From: Chitinophaga qingshengii
GTDB taxonomy: Bacteria > Bacteroidota > Bacteroidia > Chitinophagales > Chitinophagaceae
Reading direction: 5' to 3'
Assembly (NCBI RefSeq): GCF_014529935.1
Contig: NZ_JACVFC010000001.1
Coordinates: 682,001-746,000, forward strand
DNA length: 64,000 bases
Program-made: the position numbers and the translations under genes
Notes under the pieces: model-generated
What the model was told of the DNA's origin: nothing
Seen by the model: only the letters and a program-made list of their open reading frames with translations
Database searches by the model: none
Part shown: in pieces, positions 35,201-44,114 of the stretch
How the letters are laid out: each line of letters begins with the position of its first letter
Position numbering within the stretch: the stretch's first letter is position 1

Positions 35201-35764
35201 TTTTGCGGTGGTTAACACACCATTGTTCAGGTGCAGTGACAGGGAATTGAAACCGATAGAGGTAATGACGATGTTGGCATCTTCCGGAACGTTGGTCAAT
35301 GTAAAATTGCCGTTCTGATCAGCAGAAGCGCCCCGCTTAGAGCCCTGTACCACGATAGTAGCGCCGATGATAGGCTGGTTATCGGGACCGAGGATTTTTC
35401 CCGAAAGTGTAACCAGTGACTGAATGGGCTTAGGTCGCGCTGTTACCGTAACAATTTTGTCATTCACTTCAAAAGTAAATGGTTGACCTTTAAAGACTTC
35501 TTCCAGGGCATTTTGCAGGGGTTCATTCCGGAGATTCACGGTTACCGGTAATGCATTTTTCGCATAGCCCGCATCAAAAATAAACGCATAGCCTGTCTGG
35601 GACCTGATTGACTCCAGTACCTGTTCCAATTTGGCGCCGGTAAATTTTAAGCTGACCTGTTGGGCATAGGCGGCTGCAGTTGCCAGAAAATGCGAGGTCA
35701 TTAGCATTATGCAGCAAGCATAACGCCTCCAATGGCCGCCGGTGCGGCCACGTAAAATTCTCAT
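32231..35764 (-). CDS. SusC/RagA-family TonB-linked outer membrane protein with STN domain (system A)
   Basis: A 1177-aa importer. A signal peptide (to about residue 34) is followed by an STN domain (about 37-105; VSLKFTGAKLEQVLESI), which in this family interacts with a FecR anti-sigma factor. A carboxypeptidase-like domain (about 118-205) and a plug with EVNVTVGYGTQKRRETTAAI and VDVLKDASATAIYGSRGANG come next. The large barrel closes at the C-terminal FNCGFNFEF. The STN domain fits the upstream sigma/FecR pair: ligand uptake is sensed and transmitted to the sigma factor. Confidence 0.95.
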   Translation of the reverse strand: MRILRGRTGGHWRRYACCIMLMTSHFLATAAAYAQQVSLKFTGAKLEQVLESIRSQTGYAFIFDAGYAKNALPVTVNLRNEPLQNALEEVFKGQPFTFEVNDKIVTVTARPKPIQSLVTLSGKILGPDNQPIIGATIVVQGSKRGASADQNGNFTLTNVPEDANIVITSIGFNSLSLHLNNGVLTTAKEFRGQLVKNNLQNLLIVLQPSSSQLQEVNVTVGYGTQKRRETTAAISTIKGSQLQNKPAGSIEGLLQGLAPGLVVQNNSGMPGGRSMVQIRGLASFSNSANSNVVSTPLFIIDGVPLEQDVFNPSDPRQAITSVLAGFSPFDLESVDVLKDASATAIYGSRGANGVIIINTKRGRIGKPIVTLNSQYGLSLYPALRKTLGGKAERDFKIDLYNKYKSSKVGGGSTDMPIELTDSLNSFYNNSTDWQRLYFRDADLKNVNLSVSGASENASYRLGVDYYNEKGIVLGSGFTRFALTYNGVFKPSSKLTITGRANLSQTDASQKRGDTYNAAVVGNNFSSSFRPGPNSGFFDSFLESYKKGVNLDLTRRVLAQMEVSYDVFKFLNITSRASGNYEFYRTRSFEPSATRNDKMAAASYYSQEKVNLLSETFLRLYHTFNEKHNFDLVLGNTINTSEKNNIFGSAFGGPSDAQQVILGYPQANLKLETHNIRYGLLSYYSRLSYNFNKKYLLQGVMRADASSKFGKDNQWGYFPSLSAGWVFTEEKFVRRNIGRWLNFGKIRVSSGKSGSQYEDDYLAVGAYPTKSGDNATYNGVPLLAPNYGGSNGLMLPNLTWQTTRDQGVGLDLEFFNSRLTMVLDYYNKNTDGFLFPDALNGTSGYAYRYVNSGAVRNYGYEAAITGYLTKPGKNFQYSITLIGAVNRNELTKLPDFGRSVSRGNYAVGQPYLQIGRPLNGFYLMKYLGVYPTDDAVPVNKYTGKKLYPNTSGFTSQDPYRAGDIMLLDVNGDGRIGVLDNSDRVYCGDPNPKFTGSISQNFSYRFKNNATLSLDLFFNYSIGNKVFNKVLADRFKGVSWTASENVNYPSGQRNLLDVSNLDVWTPEHINAKFPVLNPWRYYGTSSYDFIGNYETNTDLFLEDGSFIRLNNVNLGYDFSPAGLSRFKIRRLRVYAGMANVFIIKKYTGVDPENVDPYGYDLGNGYPIPHKFNCGFNFEF

Positions 35765-35810
35765 AACTGTTGATTTTAGGTAAGAAAAGATTGTTGGTTG
35801 ATAATTCCCG

Positions 35811-36992
35811 CTATTCGACGGCTAATAACCGATTGTTCACTAGTTCTAATTTTATATTACTTGTTTTTTCAATGGCGCGTAACAACTGTGGGAGCGGCGT
35901 ACTCCTGGGCAACTGCCCATATAGCTTTTTGGATGGCAACGTCGAAAAATCCACCTCGATATCATACCAGCGCTGTAACTGGTGAGCTACTACCTGTAGG
36001 TCTGTATTGGAGAAATGAAACAAATCTGATTTCCAGGAAATTTCCTGTTGTATATCCACACTTCTAACCTGCAGCTGGTTATGCTCCAGAGTGGCCTGCT
36101 CTCCGGGCTGGAGCAATTGGGCCCTGGCGCTATTTCCCGGATCTACTTTAATGCTACCCTCCACCAGGGTGGTGCTGATATAGGCTTCGTCCGTATATGC
36201 CTTTACGTTAAAGGCCGTTCCCAATACGGCGATGGACTGTTTTCCCGCTACTACGACAAATGGTTTTCCGGCATCTTTGACGATATCAAAATAGGCCTCT
36301 CCGGTTAGCTCTACCTTACGCTCCTTTCCGGAAAACAACGTCGGGTAATGCAGAGCAGAAGCGGCATTCAACCAAACCCGGCTGCCATCCGGCAACACCA
36401 CTTTATATGTTTTACCTCTTGGCGTGCTGAGGGTGTTAAAAGTAATGACCGGTGTAGCGGGCACCCCCTTTCCTTCTTCATACACGAGCACGCCTGTGTT
36501 GTTGTTAACCGCATGGGCTCCCGGTTGTGTAAATACCTGGGAGCGGCCGCTGCTGTCAAGCGTAACCTGCTTACCATCAGATAAAGTAAGCGTTACTGCT
36601 GCTGGGGATTGGATGAAAGGCGCTTCATCGATATGTTTTTCCGTTTTGACAATGGTGGTCCCTGGCTCCGCATCCTTCACGAGAAAGTTATAGGATAAAA
36701 AAGATACAGCAGCTATACTAGCCGCAGCCGACCATGCCAGCACAGCTTTCAACCGGAATGTTTTTTTCGTGTTTTCTGTCTGGACCCTGCCCCATAAAGC
36801 GGTGGCCTCCTGTTCGGAGAATAGATTTTCCGGCCCGCTGTCCCGGTTTGCCAGTTCGTTGAACAGCTCTTCATATACCTGGTTGGCTCCAGGGTCTGCC
36901 AGTAGTCGCAATAATTCCGTTCTTTCCTCTTCTGTGATATTGTTGGCTATCACTTTTTGCGTCAGGAAATTTAACCTCCTTTGGTCCTGCAT
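35811..36992 (-). CDS. FecR-family anti-sigma factor (system A)
   Basis: A 393-aa inner-membrane anti-sigma regulator. The N-terminal cytoplasmic part (about 1-85; LTQKVIANNITEEERTELLRL) holds the sigma factor. One membrane helix follows at about 88-106. The periplasmic FecR domain has TPRGKTYKVVLPDGSRVWLNAAS and VELTGEAYFDIVKD. A C-terminal DUF4974-type region ends near KLELVNNRLLAVE and is expected to contact the STN domain of SusC. It lies 78 bases after the sigma gene and 46 before susC. Confidence 0.93.
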   Translation of the reverse strand: MQDQRRLNFLTQKVIANNITEEERTELLRLLADPGANQVYEELFNELANRDSGPENLFSEQEATALWGRVQTENTKKTFRLKAVLAWSAAASIAAVSFLSYNFLVKDAEPGTTIVKTEKHIDEAPFIQSPAAVTLTLSDGKQVTLDSSGRSQVFTQPGAHAVNNNTGVLVYEEGKGVPATPVITFNTLSTPRGKTYKVVLPDGSRVWLNAASALHYPTLFSGKERKVELTGEAYFDIVKDAGKPFVVVAGKQSIAVLGTAFNVKAYTDEAYISTTLVEGSIKVDPGNSARAQLLQPGEQATLEHNQLQVRSVDIQQEISWKSDLFHFSNTDLQVVAHQLQRWYDIEVDFSTLPSKKLYGQLPRSTPLPQLLRAIEKTSNIKLELVNNRLLAVE

Positions 36993-37070
36993 ATACCGTT
37001 ACTTAAGTGTATCTGATATATAAGACAGTGGAAGGGGTAAAAAAGGAGATATGCAGGCCAAAAATTTTTT

Positions 37071-37655
37071 TTAATTCAAAAAACGGGTGGCGAGGATTGC
37101 CAGGGAAACACTGACATGCACCTTCATAAAACGATGAATAGACTTAATCGCCAGTTGGTTATATTTTTTTACAGAATCGGTGGATAGGTTCATACGGAGG
37201 GCGATTTCGGGATTTCTGTATCCCTGCGAACGGAGTAAAAAAACGGTTTTTTGTTGTACGGGTAAAGCATCAATGGCTTTGTCGAGTATATCCAGACGGC
37301 CATCCGGTTGGGGGCTTTCCGGCTGTTCTTCGCTGGTAACGAACTTCACATATGCTTGTTGCCGCTTCCTTTCCGCCACCATCTTCATTAAATGATTCAA
37401 GGTGTGGTTACGCAGCAGGATAAAAAAGTAGGCATTAAACTCCTTGATATGAATGAGCTGCAACCTGTTTTTCCAAAGTTTCACAAACAGGTCCTGCATA
37501 ATTTCCTCTGTTTGTTCCTTTGAACCTACCAGGGAGAAAACAATTCTGGCGGCTTGATTCAGATAACCATGAAATAGTTTGGAAAATGCTTCTTCATTGC
37601 CACCAGCAATCTGCTCCAGTATTTGCTGCTCATTATCGATACATTTTAACCCCAT
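37071..37655 (-). CDS. ECF sigma-70 factor (system A)
   Basis: A 194-aa extracytoplasmic-function sigma factor, first gene of SusCD system A. Region 2 (about 20-85) has EEAFSKLFHGYLNQAARIVF and EEIMQDLFVKLWKNR. Region 4 (about 130-180) has LPVQQKTVFLLRSQGYRNPE and LSTDSVKKYNQLAIK. It should direct transcription of susC and following genes when released by the FecR protein. The 135-base gap to the ABC gene end at 37791 holds its promoter; I see no certain elements. Confidence 0.92.
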   Translation of the reverse strand: MGLKCIDNEQQILEQIAGGNEEAFSKLFHGYLNQAARIVFSLVGSKEQTEEIMQDLFVKLWKNRLQLIHIKEFNAYFFILLRNHTLNHLMKMVAERKRQQAYVKFVTSEEQPESPQPDGRLDILDKAIDALPVQQKTVFLLRSQGYRNPEIALRMNLSTDSVKKYNQLAIKSIHRFMKVHVSVSLAILATRFLN

Positions 37656-37790
37656 GTTTAGAAATTGGTTGACATATTTTTAGGTTAGATAGATGGTGGG
37701 ATTAAAACAATATTAAGTATAGTGCACAACATTTCCTCATATTTTTTTCACAAAAATATATGCTAAATTAACCTGGAATAAAACTTCTTA

Positions 37791-38447
37791 CTATCGATAC
37801 ATCCCAAAAGTATCCACTAATATCGCTGCATCAGTCTGGGTAACAATACCCGCCCGCAGATAATAAAAACTGTCACTCAACGCCAACACCTGCTGCAGCT
37901 GATGATCGGCTATCAAAAAACCTTTACGCTGCTTTTCAGCGGTAATAACTTCCATTAACCGCTCAACATGAACCGGCATCAGGTGCGTAAAAGGTTCATC
38001 CAGTATCGTAAACAATGTGGGCGCCTTAATCACCAGGAAAGCCTCCAGCAACCGCTGCTCACCACCCGACAAATCCCCGAATCGCTGTTTCTCCCGATAT
38101 CTGAACTCCGGAAAAAAGGCCAACAAATCATCCATCGGCACGGAAAAGAGATTAAATACCGCGGCTATGCGAAGATAACCGGGAATAAAGGAAACCTGCG
38201 GCAGAAAACTGATCAGGCCTTCGATTTTATAAGCCTGCTTAGATAAACGTACCTTATTTGAAAAAACAGCGCCCGTTTCCGGAACTAAGGTGCCATACAT
38301 AATCCTGAATAAGCTGGTTTTACCTTCCCCATTCCGTCCCGCTAATGCGGTTACCTTTCCTGTTTCCATCTTCAGGTATACATCCGACAGGATCTTTCTT
38401 CCGTTGATCTCATATCGTACGCTCTCCAGCTCCAGTGTATTCATCAT
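37791..38447 (-). CDS. ABC transporter ATP-binding protein
   Basis: A 218-aa ATPase with all core motifs: Walker A GRNGEGKTS (37-45), Q-loop near FLPQVSF (about 82-88), signature LSGGEQ (126-131) and Walker B FTILDE (146-151), with the H-loop in IADHQLQQV. It starts within the last 4 bases of a small membrane protein gene, so the two form a coupled pair. No other permease or substrate-binding protein is nearby. The substrate is unknown. Confidence 0.88.
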   Translation of the reverse strand: MMNTLELESVRYEINGRKILSDVYLKMETGKVTALAGRNGEGKTSLFRIMYGTLVPETGAVFSNKVRLSKQAYKIEGLISFLPQVSFIPGYLRIAAVFNLFSVPMDDLLAFFPEFRYREKQRFGDLSGGEQRLLEAFLVIKAPTLFTILDEPFTHLMPVHVERLMEVITAEKQRKGFLIADHQLQQVLALSDSFYYLRAGIVTQTDAAILVDTFGMYR

Positions 38448-38806
38448 GATTGTGCCAGTTTAGCCGTAATGAAAACCAGGATGCTGAAAAGGACCATGTC
38501 GAAAACAAATATCCCAATACCTAATAAAAACGGGCTAAGATGAAGATTATAAAAGAAATAGTGTTCATTTCGCTTGTACTCTCTCAACAAATAAAAGATC
38601 ACAGCATTACTGAGCAACTTAAACCAAATGAGCGGGGTCAATATAGTCCCTATCCCTATCTTCCATAACAAATAACAACTGATGCCAGTAAGGAGCATCA
38701 TGGGCAACAGCAATCGCCGGTAAAAAACCAGGATCAGCTTAAGTCTTTTTATTGCGGAGGTTTTAAAGGTCTTACTTCCGGACATAGGGAATAATGGAAT
38801 GGACAA
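38444..38806 (-). CDS. Small membrane protein, putative partner of the ABC ATPase
   Basis: A 120-aa protein with three probable membrane helices (about 34-50, 55-73, 90-116) separated by basic and aromatic loops (LREYKRNEHYFFYNLHLS). It is far too small for a standard ABC permease. It could act as an oligomer, be a remnant, or anchor the ATPase. The start may be Met1 or Met8. It is divergent from the sigma factor gene of system B. Confidence 0.7.
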   Translation of the reverse strand: MSIPLFPMSGSKTFKTSAIKRLKLILVFYRRLLLPMMLLTGISCYLLWKIGIGTILTPLIWFKLLSNAVIFYLLREYKRNEHYFFYNLHLSPFLLGIGIFVFDMVLFSILVFITAKLAQS

Positions 38807-39014
38807 GATGTAGAACCAAATATAATTACTTTCCTTATAAAAGAGGGACCTGCATCCACCGTTTTCTTTTTGGGTTAGAATGACTATATTTATTTACATA
38901 TTCCATGTTCTATCCGCAGGGCGACTGCTTACAATTATTTAATATACAATGTCTGCCCGTCGTCTTAATTTTGAGCGGTATGTCAGACAGCCAGTCTGCC
39001 TTAAAAAGGCCTGT

Positions 39015-39596
39015 ATGCACCAATCTACTTATACCGACCAGCTCGATAACTTTACTGACGAAGTACTGTTGGAACAGTTCCGGCAGGGCAATACCGCTGC
39101 GTTTGAAGTACTCTATAAAAGATTCTGGGGAGTGCTTTATCTCCAGGCATACCGTATATTAATACACGAAGAAGATGCACAGGATATCGTGCAGGAAGTA
39201 TTCACCGCACTCTGGACTAAAGCCGCTGACATCGAGCTTTCCGGCGCATTAGCCGCTTACCTGTATGTAGCCACGCGAAACAGGGTACTGAATATGCTGG
39301 CTTCCAAACGGACCTACCGTCACCACCTGTCCTCCCTGAAACAATCCCTCTCCGCTGCCGATAATAATTCCCTGCAATACATTACTGAAAAAGAAATCGC
39401 CGCCCGTATGGAGCGGGAAATCCGCGCACTGCCTGCCAAAATGAGGGAAGTATTTGAGCTAAGCCGGAAATCGGCACTTACCCATAAAGAAATAGCCCAG
39501 CAGCTGCAACTGTCGCAGGAAACCGTTAAGAAGCAGATCAGTAACGCTATCCGTACCCTCCGGCATAAAATGGCCCATTTCTCCTTTTTCTGTTAA
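39015..39596 (+). CDS. ECF sigma-70 factor (system B)
   Basis: A 193-aa ECF sigma factor. Region 2 has NTAAFEVLYKRFWGVLYLQA and DAQDIVQEVFTALWTK, and region 4 has LPAKMREVFELSRKSALTHK and LSQETVKKQISNAIRTL. ATG 39015 is preferred; a frame from 38949 adds 22 residues with no sigma similarity. It is followed after 65 bases by a FecR gene and then a SusCD pair. Its promoter should lie in 38807-39014, shared with the divergent ABC pair. Confidence 0.92.
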   Translation: MHQSTYTDQLDNFTDEVLLEQFRQGNTAAFEVLYKRFWGVLYLQAYRILIHEEDAQDIVQEVFTALWTKAADIELSGALAAYLYVATRNRVLNMLASKRTYRHHLSSLKQSLSAADNNSLQYITEKEIAARMEREIRALPAKMREVFELSRKSALTHKEIAQQLQLSQETVKKQISNAIRTLRHKMAHFSFFC

Positions 39597-39661
39597 TGTC
39601 AAAATAATTTCGCCGGCCTCTACCCCCCTTTTTAATTCCAACTGTCTTATAGAAAAGGTAC

Positions 39662-40627
39662 ATGCCTTTTAATATGCCCATGCATGACATGAAAAAGCTA
39701 CTGAAAAAATATGTAGCCGGAAAATGTACACCGGAAGAACAGCTATTGATAGAACAGTGGTATCAGCAGGAAAGCGATAACAGTAAAGCGGATACCACCG
39801 GTCTCCCTTTTGATCAGCTGGAAAAAACGATATGGCGACAGGTACAGCAACAAACATCCCCGTCTGCCAAACGAGTCACCATGCACCGGTATACCCTGCT
39901 GAAAATAGCGGCATCCCTGTTGCTGATAGCAGGCATAGGCACGCTGATGTGGCTGCGCCGGCCGGTCAGGGAAAACTGGCAGGAAGTATTTGCTTCCTCT
40001 ACGCAGCAGCTGGTACTCGATGATGGCACACGGGTATGGCTAAACGCAGGCGGTAAACTGCGGTACCCCGCTCATTTCACAGGCGCCGAGAGAAAGATAG
40101 AATTGTTGTCAGGCGAAATATGCCTGGATGTAAAACAGGACCCGGCACACCCGTTCATCGTAAAATCAGGTCATGTGAACACACGGGTACTGGGCACGGT
40201 GTTTAATGTGCGGAATTATCCGCAACTGGCTTTGCTCCAGGTAACCGTTCAACAGGGTAAGGTAGCCGTTCAGGGCGACCAACCTGCCGGAGAGGAAGTC
40301 GTAGTGCTCCCTGATGAACAGGTAACCATCAATACCGGTTCTCCCGCATTCAGCAAAACCAGGGTAGATGGAACAACGGTAAACAGCTGGACAACCGGCA
40401 AATTGCTCTTTAACAATGAAAGACTGGACATAATCGCTTTACTGCTCCAAAACAGGTACAATAAACAAATTTCCTTTGCCGACAGCAGCCTGGGAGCCTA
40501 TAGGATTACCGCCGGTATTGAGACAGCGGATTCTTTATCCTCCATACTGGATATGCTGTGCCTGGCCAACAAACTAACCTATTCCATCCATGGTCAGCAT
40601 ATTATGCTTCGTAAACAAACACACTAA
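39662..40627 (+). CDS. FecR-family anti-sigma factor (system B)
   Basis: A 321-aa anti-sigma regulator. It has a cytoplasmic N-terminus with KYVAGKCTPEEQLLIEQWY, one membrane helix at about 79-95, the FecR domain (WQEVFASSTQQLVLDDGTRV; IELLSGEICLDVKQD; VNTRVLGTVFNVRNY) and a C-terminal domain with ITAGIETADSLSSILDML. The exact start is uncertain, because in-frame ATGs at 39662, 39674, 39680 and 39689 are all possible. It should hold the system B sigma factor until SusC signals ligand import. Confidence 0.92.
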   Translation: MPFNMPMHDMKKLLKKYVAGKCTPEEQLLIEQWYQQESDNSKADTTGLPFDQLEKTIWRQVQQQTSPSAKRVTMHRYTLLKIAASLLLIAGIGTLMWLRRPVRENWQEVFASSTQQLVLDDGTRVWLNAGGKLRYPAHFTGAERKIELLSGEICLDVKQDPAHPFIVKSGHVNTRVLGTVFNVRNYPQLALLQVTVQQGKVAVQGDQPAGEEVVVLPDEQVTINTGSPAFSKTRVDGTTVNSWTTGKLLFNNERLDIIALLLQNRYNKQISFADSSLGAYRITAGIETADSLSSILDMLCLANKLTYSIHGQHIMLRKQTH

Positions 40628-40664
40628 AATATATGCCTATGCCTGTCACATAAGGTCAGCAAAA

Positions 40665-40688
40665 AGCCGGTAAGGATGTCCCTACCGG
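40665..40688. other. Hairpin 1 between fecR and susC of system B
   Basis: GCCGGTA (40665-40671) pairs with TACCGGC (40682-40688). On the minus strand a T5 run follows; on the plus strand it does not. It lies in the 163-base fecR-susC gap with a second hairpin at 40700-40737. Confidence 0.5.
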
Positions 40689-40699
40689 CCGTTCAAAAG

Positions 40700-40737
40700 A
40701 AAAGATCAATGCGTAACGCCAATCACTTATTGATCTT
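40700..40737 (+). terminator. Hairpin 2 between fecR and susC of system B, possible attenuator
   Basis: AAAGATCAAT (40700-40709) pairs with ATTGATCTTT (40728-40737) with an 18-base loop; the plus strand ends in TTTCTCC. It could partly terminate sigma/fecR transcripts, with susC read from its own ECF promoter downstream. Confidence 0.45.
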
Positions 40738-40790
40738 TCTCCCTGGATTCTATTAACGATTAAATCAATTATTAAAACCCGTATAAAGGT

Positions 40791-43700
40791 ATGAAAATTT
40801 ATACCAGAATTGTTGTGTCCCTACTGCAACAACGCAGGAAAGCAGGCCACAGACTATTTATCCTTATACTCATCTGTTCGCAGCTGTTGCCGGGTGCCGT
40901 TTCCCAGGGCCAATCACACACTGGCGGGGAAACCATCGATTACGCTTTTTCCGGACAATCACTAAAAGAAGCGTTTGCTGTTATCCAACAGCAAACGCAT
41001 TATCTGTTTGTGTATAATGAACAGTTGATTGCACCCTACCAAACAACCTCCCTGCACGCCAGGCAAAAAACAGTCGCCTGGACCCTCCAGGAATTGCTAC
41101 GTAATACCAGCCTGACCTATAAAATACAAAACAACAAAATTATCATCCTGGAAAAAACACCCACAGCACCAGCTCCGGCTACCCCTTCCATCGCCCCGGC
41201 ACAAAAAATAAAGGGGAAAGTCACCGATGAAAAAGGGATGCCTTTACCCGGTGTAACCGTTGCCGTTAAAAACGCTAACCGGGGTGATATCACCAACAGT
41301 GAAGGCGCCTTCTCCGTAGATGCCGCTGCCGGCGATATCCTGCTCTTTTCTATGTCGGGCTATATGCGTAAGGAAGTAACCATTGTTACCCATCAGCTGC
41401 CCACTATCATACTACAGGAAAATGTAAAAGGCCTGGAGGAAGTAGTAGTGGTAGGATACGGTACCCAAAAGAAACGGGATATCACCGGCGCCATTTCTTC
41501 TGTAAAAGGAAGCGAAATAGCGGAGCAGCCCACTACCAATGCCGCACAAGCGCTGAAGGGCAAAGTAGCCGGCCTGGATGTATTCAGCAGCGGCAATGAA
41601 CCCGGCGCCGGCGCTAATATCCTCCTGCGCGGACAACGGTCCATCAAAAATGATAACAGTCCTTTGATCGTATTGGACGGCATCCCCATGGTAGGCGGTT
41701 TCAATGAAATCAACCCTAATGATATTGCCTCCGTGGAAGTGTTGAAAGATGCCTCTTCCACCGCTATCTATGGCTCCCGCGCAGCGAATGGCGTATTAAT
41801 TATCACCACCAAAAGAGGGAAAGCAGGCAAAACAAACGTTGCCTACGATGCTTACTACGGCGTGACAGCCATCACCAAAAAACTGGACCTGATGAACGGT
41901 ACGCAGTTCGCCCAACTACGCCGGGAAGCAGCCAGAACTGCCGATGCTAATAACAACTACCCCAATGATGCCACCCTTTTCGATGATATTGCCCTGCGGT
42001 CACTCGCCATGGGCAGGTCTACCGACTGGCAGGACCTTATCTATCACCATGGCGCTAAACAAAATCACCAATTGTCATTGACCGGTGGTAAGGAAAAAAC
42101 ACAGTTTGCGGTTTCCTTTAATTATTTCAAAGAAAAAGGCATCGTAGATAAAACAGACTTTACACGGGGCGCCCTACGCATCAATCTCGACCACCAGGTG
42201 AACAACCGTATACGCATGGGCGTATCCACACTGGCCAGCATGTCTACCCAGAATGTAACGGATAATACGGTATTTGATAACGCCTTACGTTTAAACCCAC
42301 TCGGTATTCCCTACGACAGCACCGGCAAACTGCTTTTCCGTCCCAATAACGATGAAGGCCAACGCGTAAACCCGCTCTCCGTCATTCAAAACACGATCAA
42401 CCAGCGTTATAAAACACGGGTATTCGCCAGTATGTATGGTGAATGGGATATCTACAAAGACCTTACTTACCGGCTGAACATAGGACCGGAAATGGAAGCA
42501 TCGAAAGAGGGCTATTTTAAAGGCAGCGAAACGGACGATAACCAGGGCGGCAATGCCAGCGCCGGCTCCAGTAATACAGATATGTTTTCTATAACGGTAG
42601 AGAATATATTAAAATACACCAGACAGCTGTCAAAGTCGCAACGCCTGGGCGTCACCCTGCTGCAAAGCTCCCAGCAGCAAACCATCAACAGCTCCGCTAT
42701 CAAGGCCAATAAACTGCCCTACGAGTCCCAAAGCTATCACAACCTGGAGACAGCAGGCGAAGTAACCGGTATCACCAGCGATTATCGTAAGTCATTGTTG
42801 CTGTCTTATATGGCCCGCGTCAACTACGACTATAAAAACCGCTACCTCTTTACCATTACCGGCAGAGCAGATGGGTCCTCCGTTTTTGCCCCCGGTCATA
42901 AATGGGGGTACTTCCCTTCCGCTGCCGTTGCCTGGCGTGTAGATGCAGAGCCATTTATGCGGTCCCTGCGCAGCATCAACAACTTAAAACTGCGGCTTAG
43001 CTATGGAAGCACCGGCTTTAACGGCATTCTGCCCTATGGTACTTTCAGCACGCTTAAAAAAAGCAGCTATGCTTTCGGAGAAACAGGTATGAACGGCTTC
43101 CAACCCGCTACCATCGCTAATCCTAATCTCAAATGGGAATCCACTACTTCGCTGAATACCGGAATCGATATCGGTTTATTCAATGATCGTATTACTGCCA
43201 CCGTTGAACATTATATTTCCAATACAAAAAATATCCTGCTGAGAAGAAGTATCCCTGGCAGTACCGGCTATACGGAAATACTGCAAAACATTGGGGCTAC
43301 CCGCAACAGAGGCTGGGAAGTCACGCTGTCAACTGTCAACATCCATAACGACAACGGTTTTCAATGGACCACCGACCTGAACTTCTCTACCAACAAAAAT
43401 GAAATTGTACAATTATATGGAGATGGAAAAGATGATGTCGGCAACCAGTGGTTTATTGGTCGGCCCATCAAAGTGTTCTATGACTACCAGAAAACAGGCA
43501 TCTGGCAAACCAGTGAAGCGGAACTGGCGAAACAATACGGCGCCAAACCCGGTCAGATAAAGCTGCTGGATAAAAACAACGATAAACAATACAGTGATCA
43601 GGACCGCATGATCCTCGGCTCCGAGTTCCCCGGCTGGATCGGTGGTATGACCAACCGTTTCTCCTACAAAGGTCTTGAGTTAAACATCATCATCAATACC

Positions 43701-44096
43701 CGCCAACATTACCTGATCAATTCCAGGTGGTTCGAAAACAACAACCGTCTGGCTGGCAGGTACAATAATATCAACGTCAATTACTGGACGCCGGAAAATC
43801 CCACCAACGATAATCCCCGTCCCGATAAAAACCAGGAAAGCGTGTACATGGGCTCCACGCTGGCTTACAAAGATGCCAGCTTCATCAGGGTAAAAAACCT
43901 GGCGCTTGCTTATTCGTTACCGCCTTTATGGTTACAACGCGCCTCTATTAAAAGCATAAAAATCACCTTAAGCGCCGAAAATCCATTTACCATCACCGGA
44001 TACAAAGGACAAGACCCGGAATTCGAATCAGACGGCGCCCGTGCCATGTATCCTACCGTGAAAATGTATGCCATCGGCCTTAATGCCGCTTTCTAA
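40791..44096 (+). CDS. SusC/RagA-family TonB-linked outer membrane protein with STN domain (system B)
   Basis: An 1101-aa importer. A signal peptide (to about residue 40) precedes an STN domain (about 48-115; IDYAFSGQSLKEAFAVI). A carboxypeptidase-like domain follows (about 138-215; IKGKVTDEKGMPLPGVTVAV). The plug includes EEVVVVGYGTQKKRDITGAI and VEVLKDASSTAIYGSRAANG, and the barrel extends to the C-terminus KMYAIGLNAAF. Partner of the SusD protein starting 18 bases downstream. The phosphodiesterase at the end of the operon hints at a phosphodiester-containing substrate. Confidence 0.95.
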   Translation: MKIYTRIVVSLLQQRRKAGHRLFILILICSQLLPGAVSQGQSHTGGETIDYAFSGQSLKEAFAVIQQQTHYLFVYNEQLIAPYQTTSLHARQKTVAWTLQELLRNTSLTYKIQNNKIIILEKTPTAPAPATPSIAPAQKIKGKVTDEKGMPLPGVTVAVKNANRGDITNSEGAFSVDAAAGDILLFSMSGYMRKEVTIVTHQLPTIILQENVKGLEEVVVVGYGTQKKRDITGAISSVKGSEIAEQPTTNAAQALKGKVAGLDVFSSGNEPGAGANILLRGQRSIKNDNSPLIVLDGIPMVGGFNEINPNDIASVEVLKDASSTAIYGSRAANGVLIITTKRGKAGKTNVAYDAYYGVTAITKKLDLMNGTQFAQLRREAARTADANNNYPNDATLFDDIALRSLAMGRSTDWQDLIYHHGAKQNHQLSLTGGKEKTQFAVSFNYFKEKGIVDKTDFTRGALRINLDHQVNNRIRMGVSTLASMSTQNVTDNTVFDNALRLNPLGIPYDSTGKLLFRPNNDEGQRVNPLSVIQNTINQRYKTRVFASMYGEWDIYKDLTYRLNIGPEMEASKEGYFKGSETDDNQGGNASAGSSNTDMFSITVENILKYTRQLSKSQRLGVTLLQSSQQQTINSSAIKANKLPYESQSYHNLETAGEVTGITSDYRKSLLLSYMARVNYDYKNRYLFTITGRADGSSVFAPGHKWGYFPSAAVAWRVDAEPFMRSLRSINNLKLRLSYGSTGFNGILPYGTFSTLKKSSYAFGETGMNGFQPATIANPNLKWESTTSLNTGIDIGLFNDRITATVEHYISNTKNILLRRSIPGSTGYTEILQNIGATRNRGWEVTLSTVNIHNDNGFQWTTDLNFSTNKNEIVQLYGDGKDDVGNQWFIGRPIKVFYDYQKTGIWQTSEAELAKQYGAKPGQIKLLDKNNDKQYSDQDRMILGSEFPGWIGGMTNRFSYKGLELNIIINTRQHYLINSRWFENNNRLAGRYNNINVNYWTPENPTNDNPRPDKNQESVYMGSTLAYKDASFIRVKNLALAYSLPPLWLQRASIKSIKITLSAENPFTITGYKGQDPEFESDGARAMYPTVKMYAIGLNAAF

Positions 44097-44114
44097 CGAT
44101 TTAAAAAACAGGTT

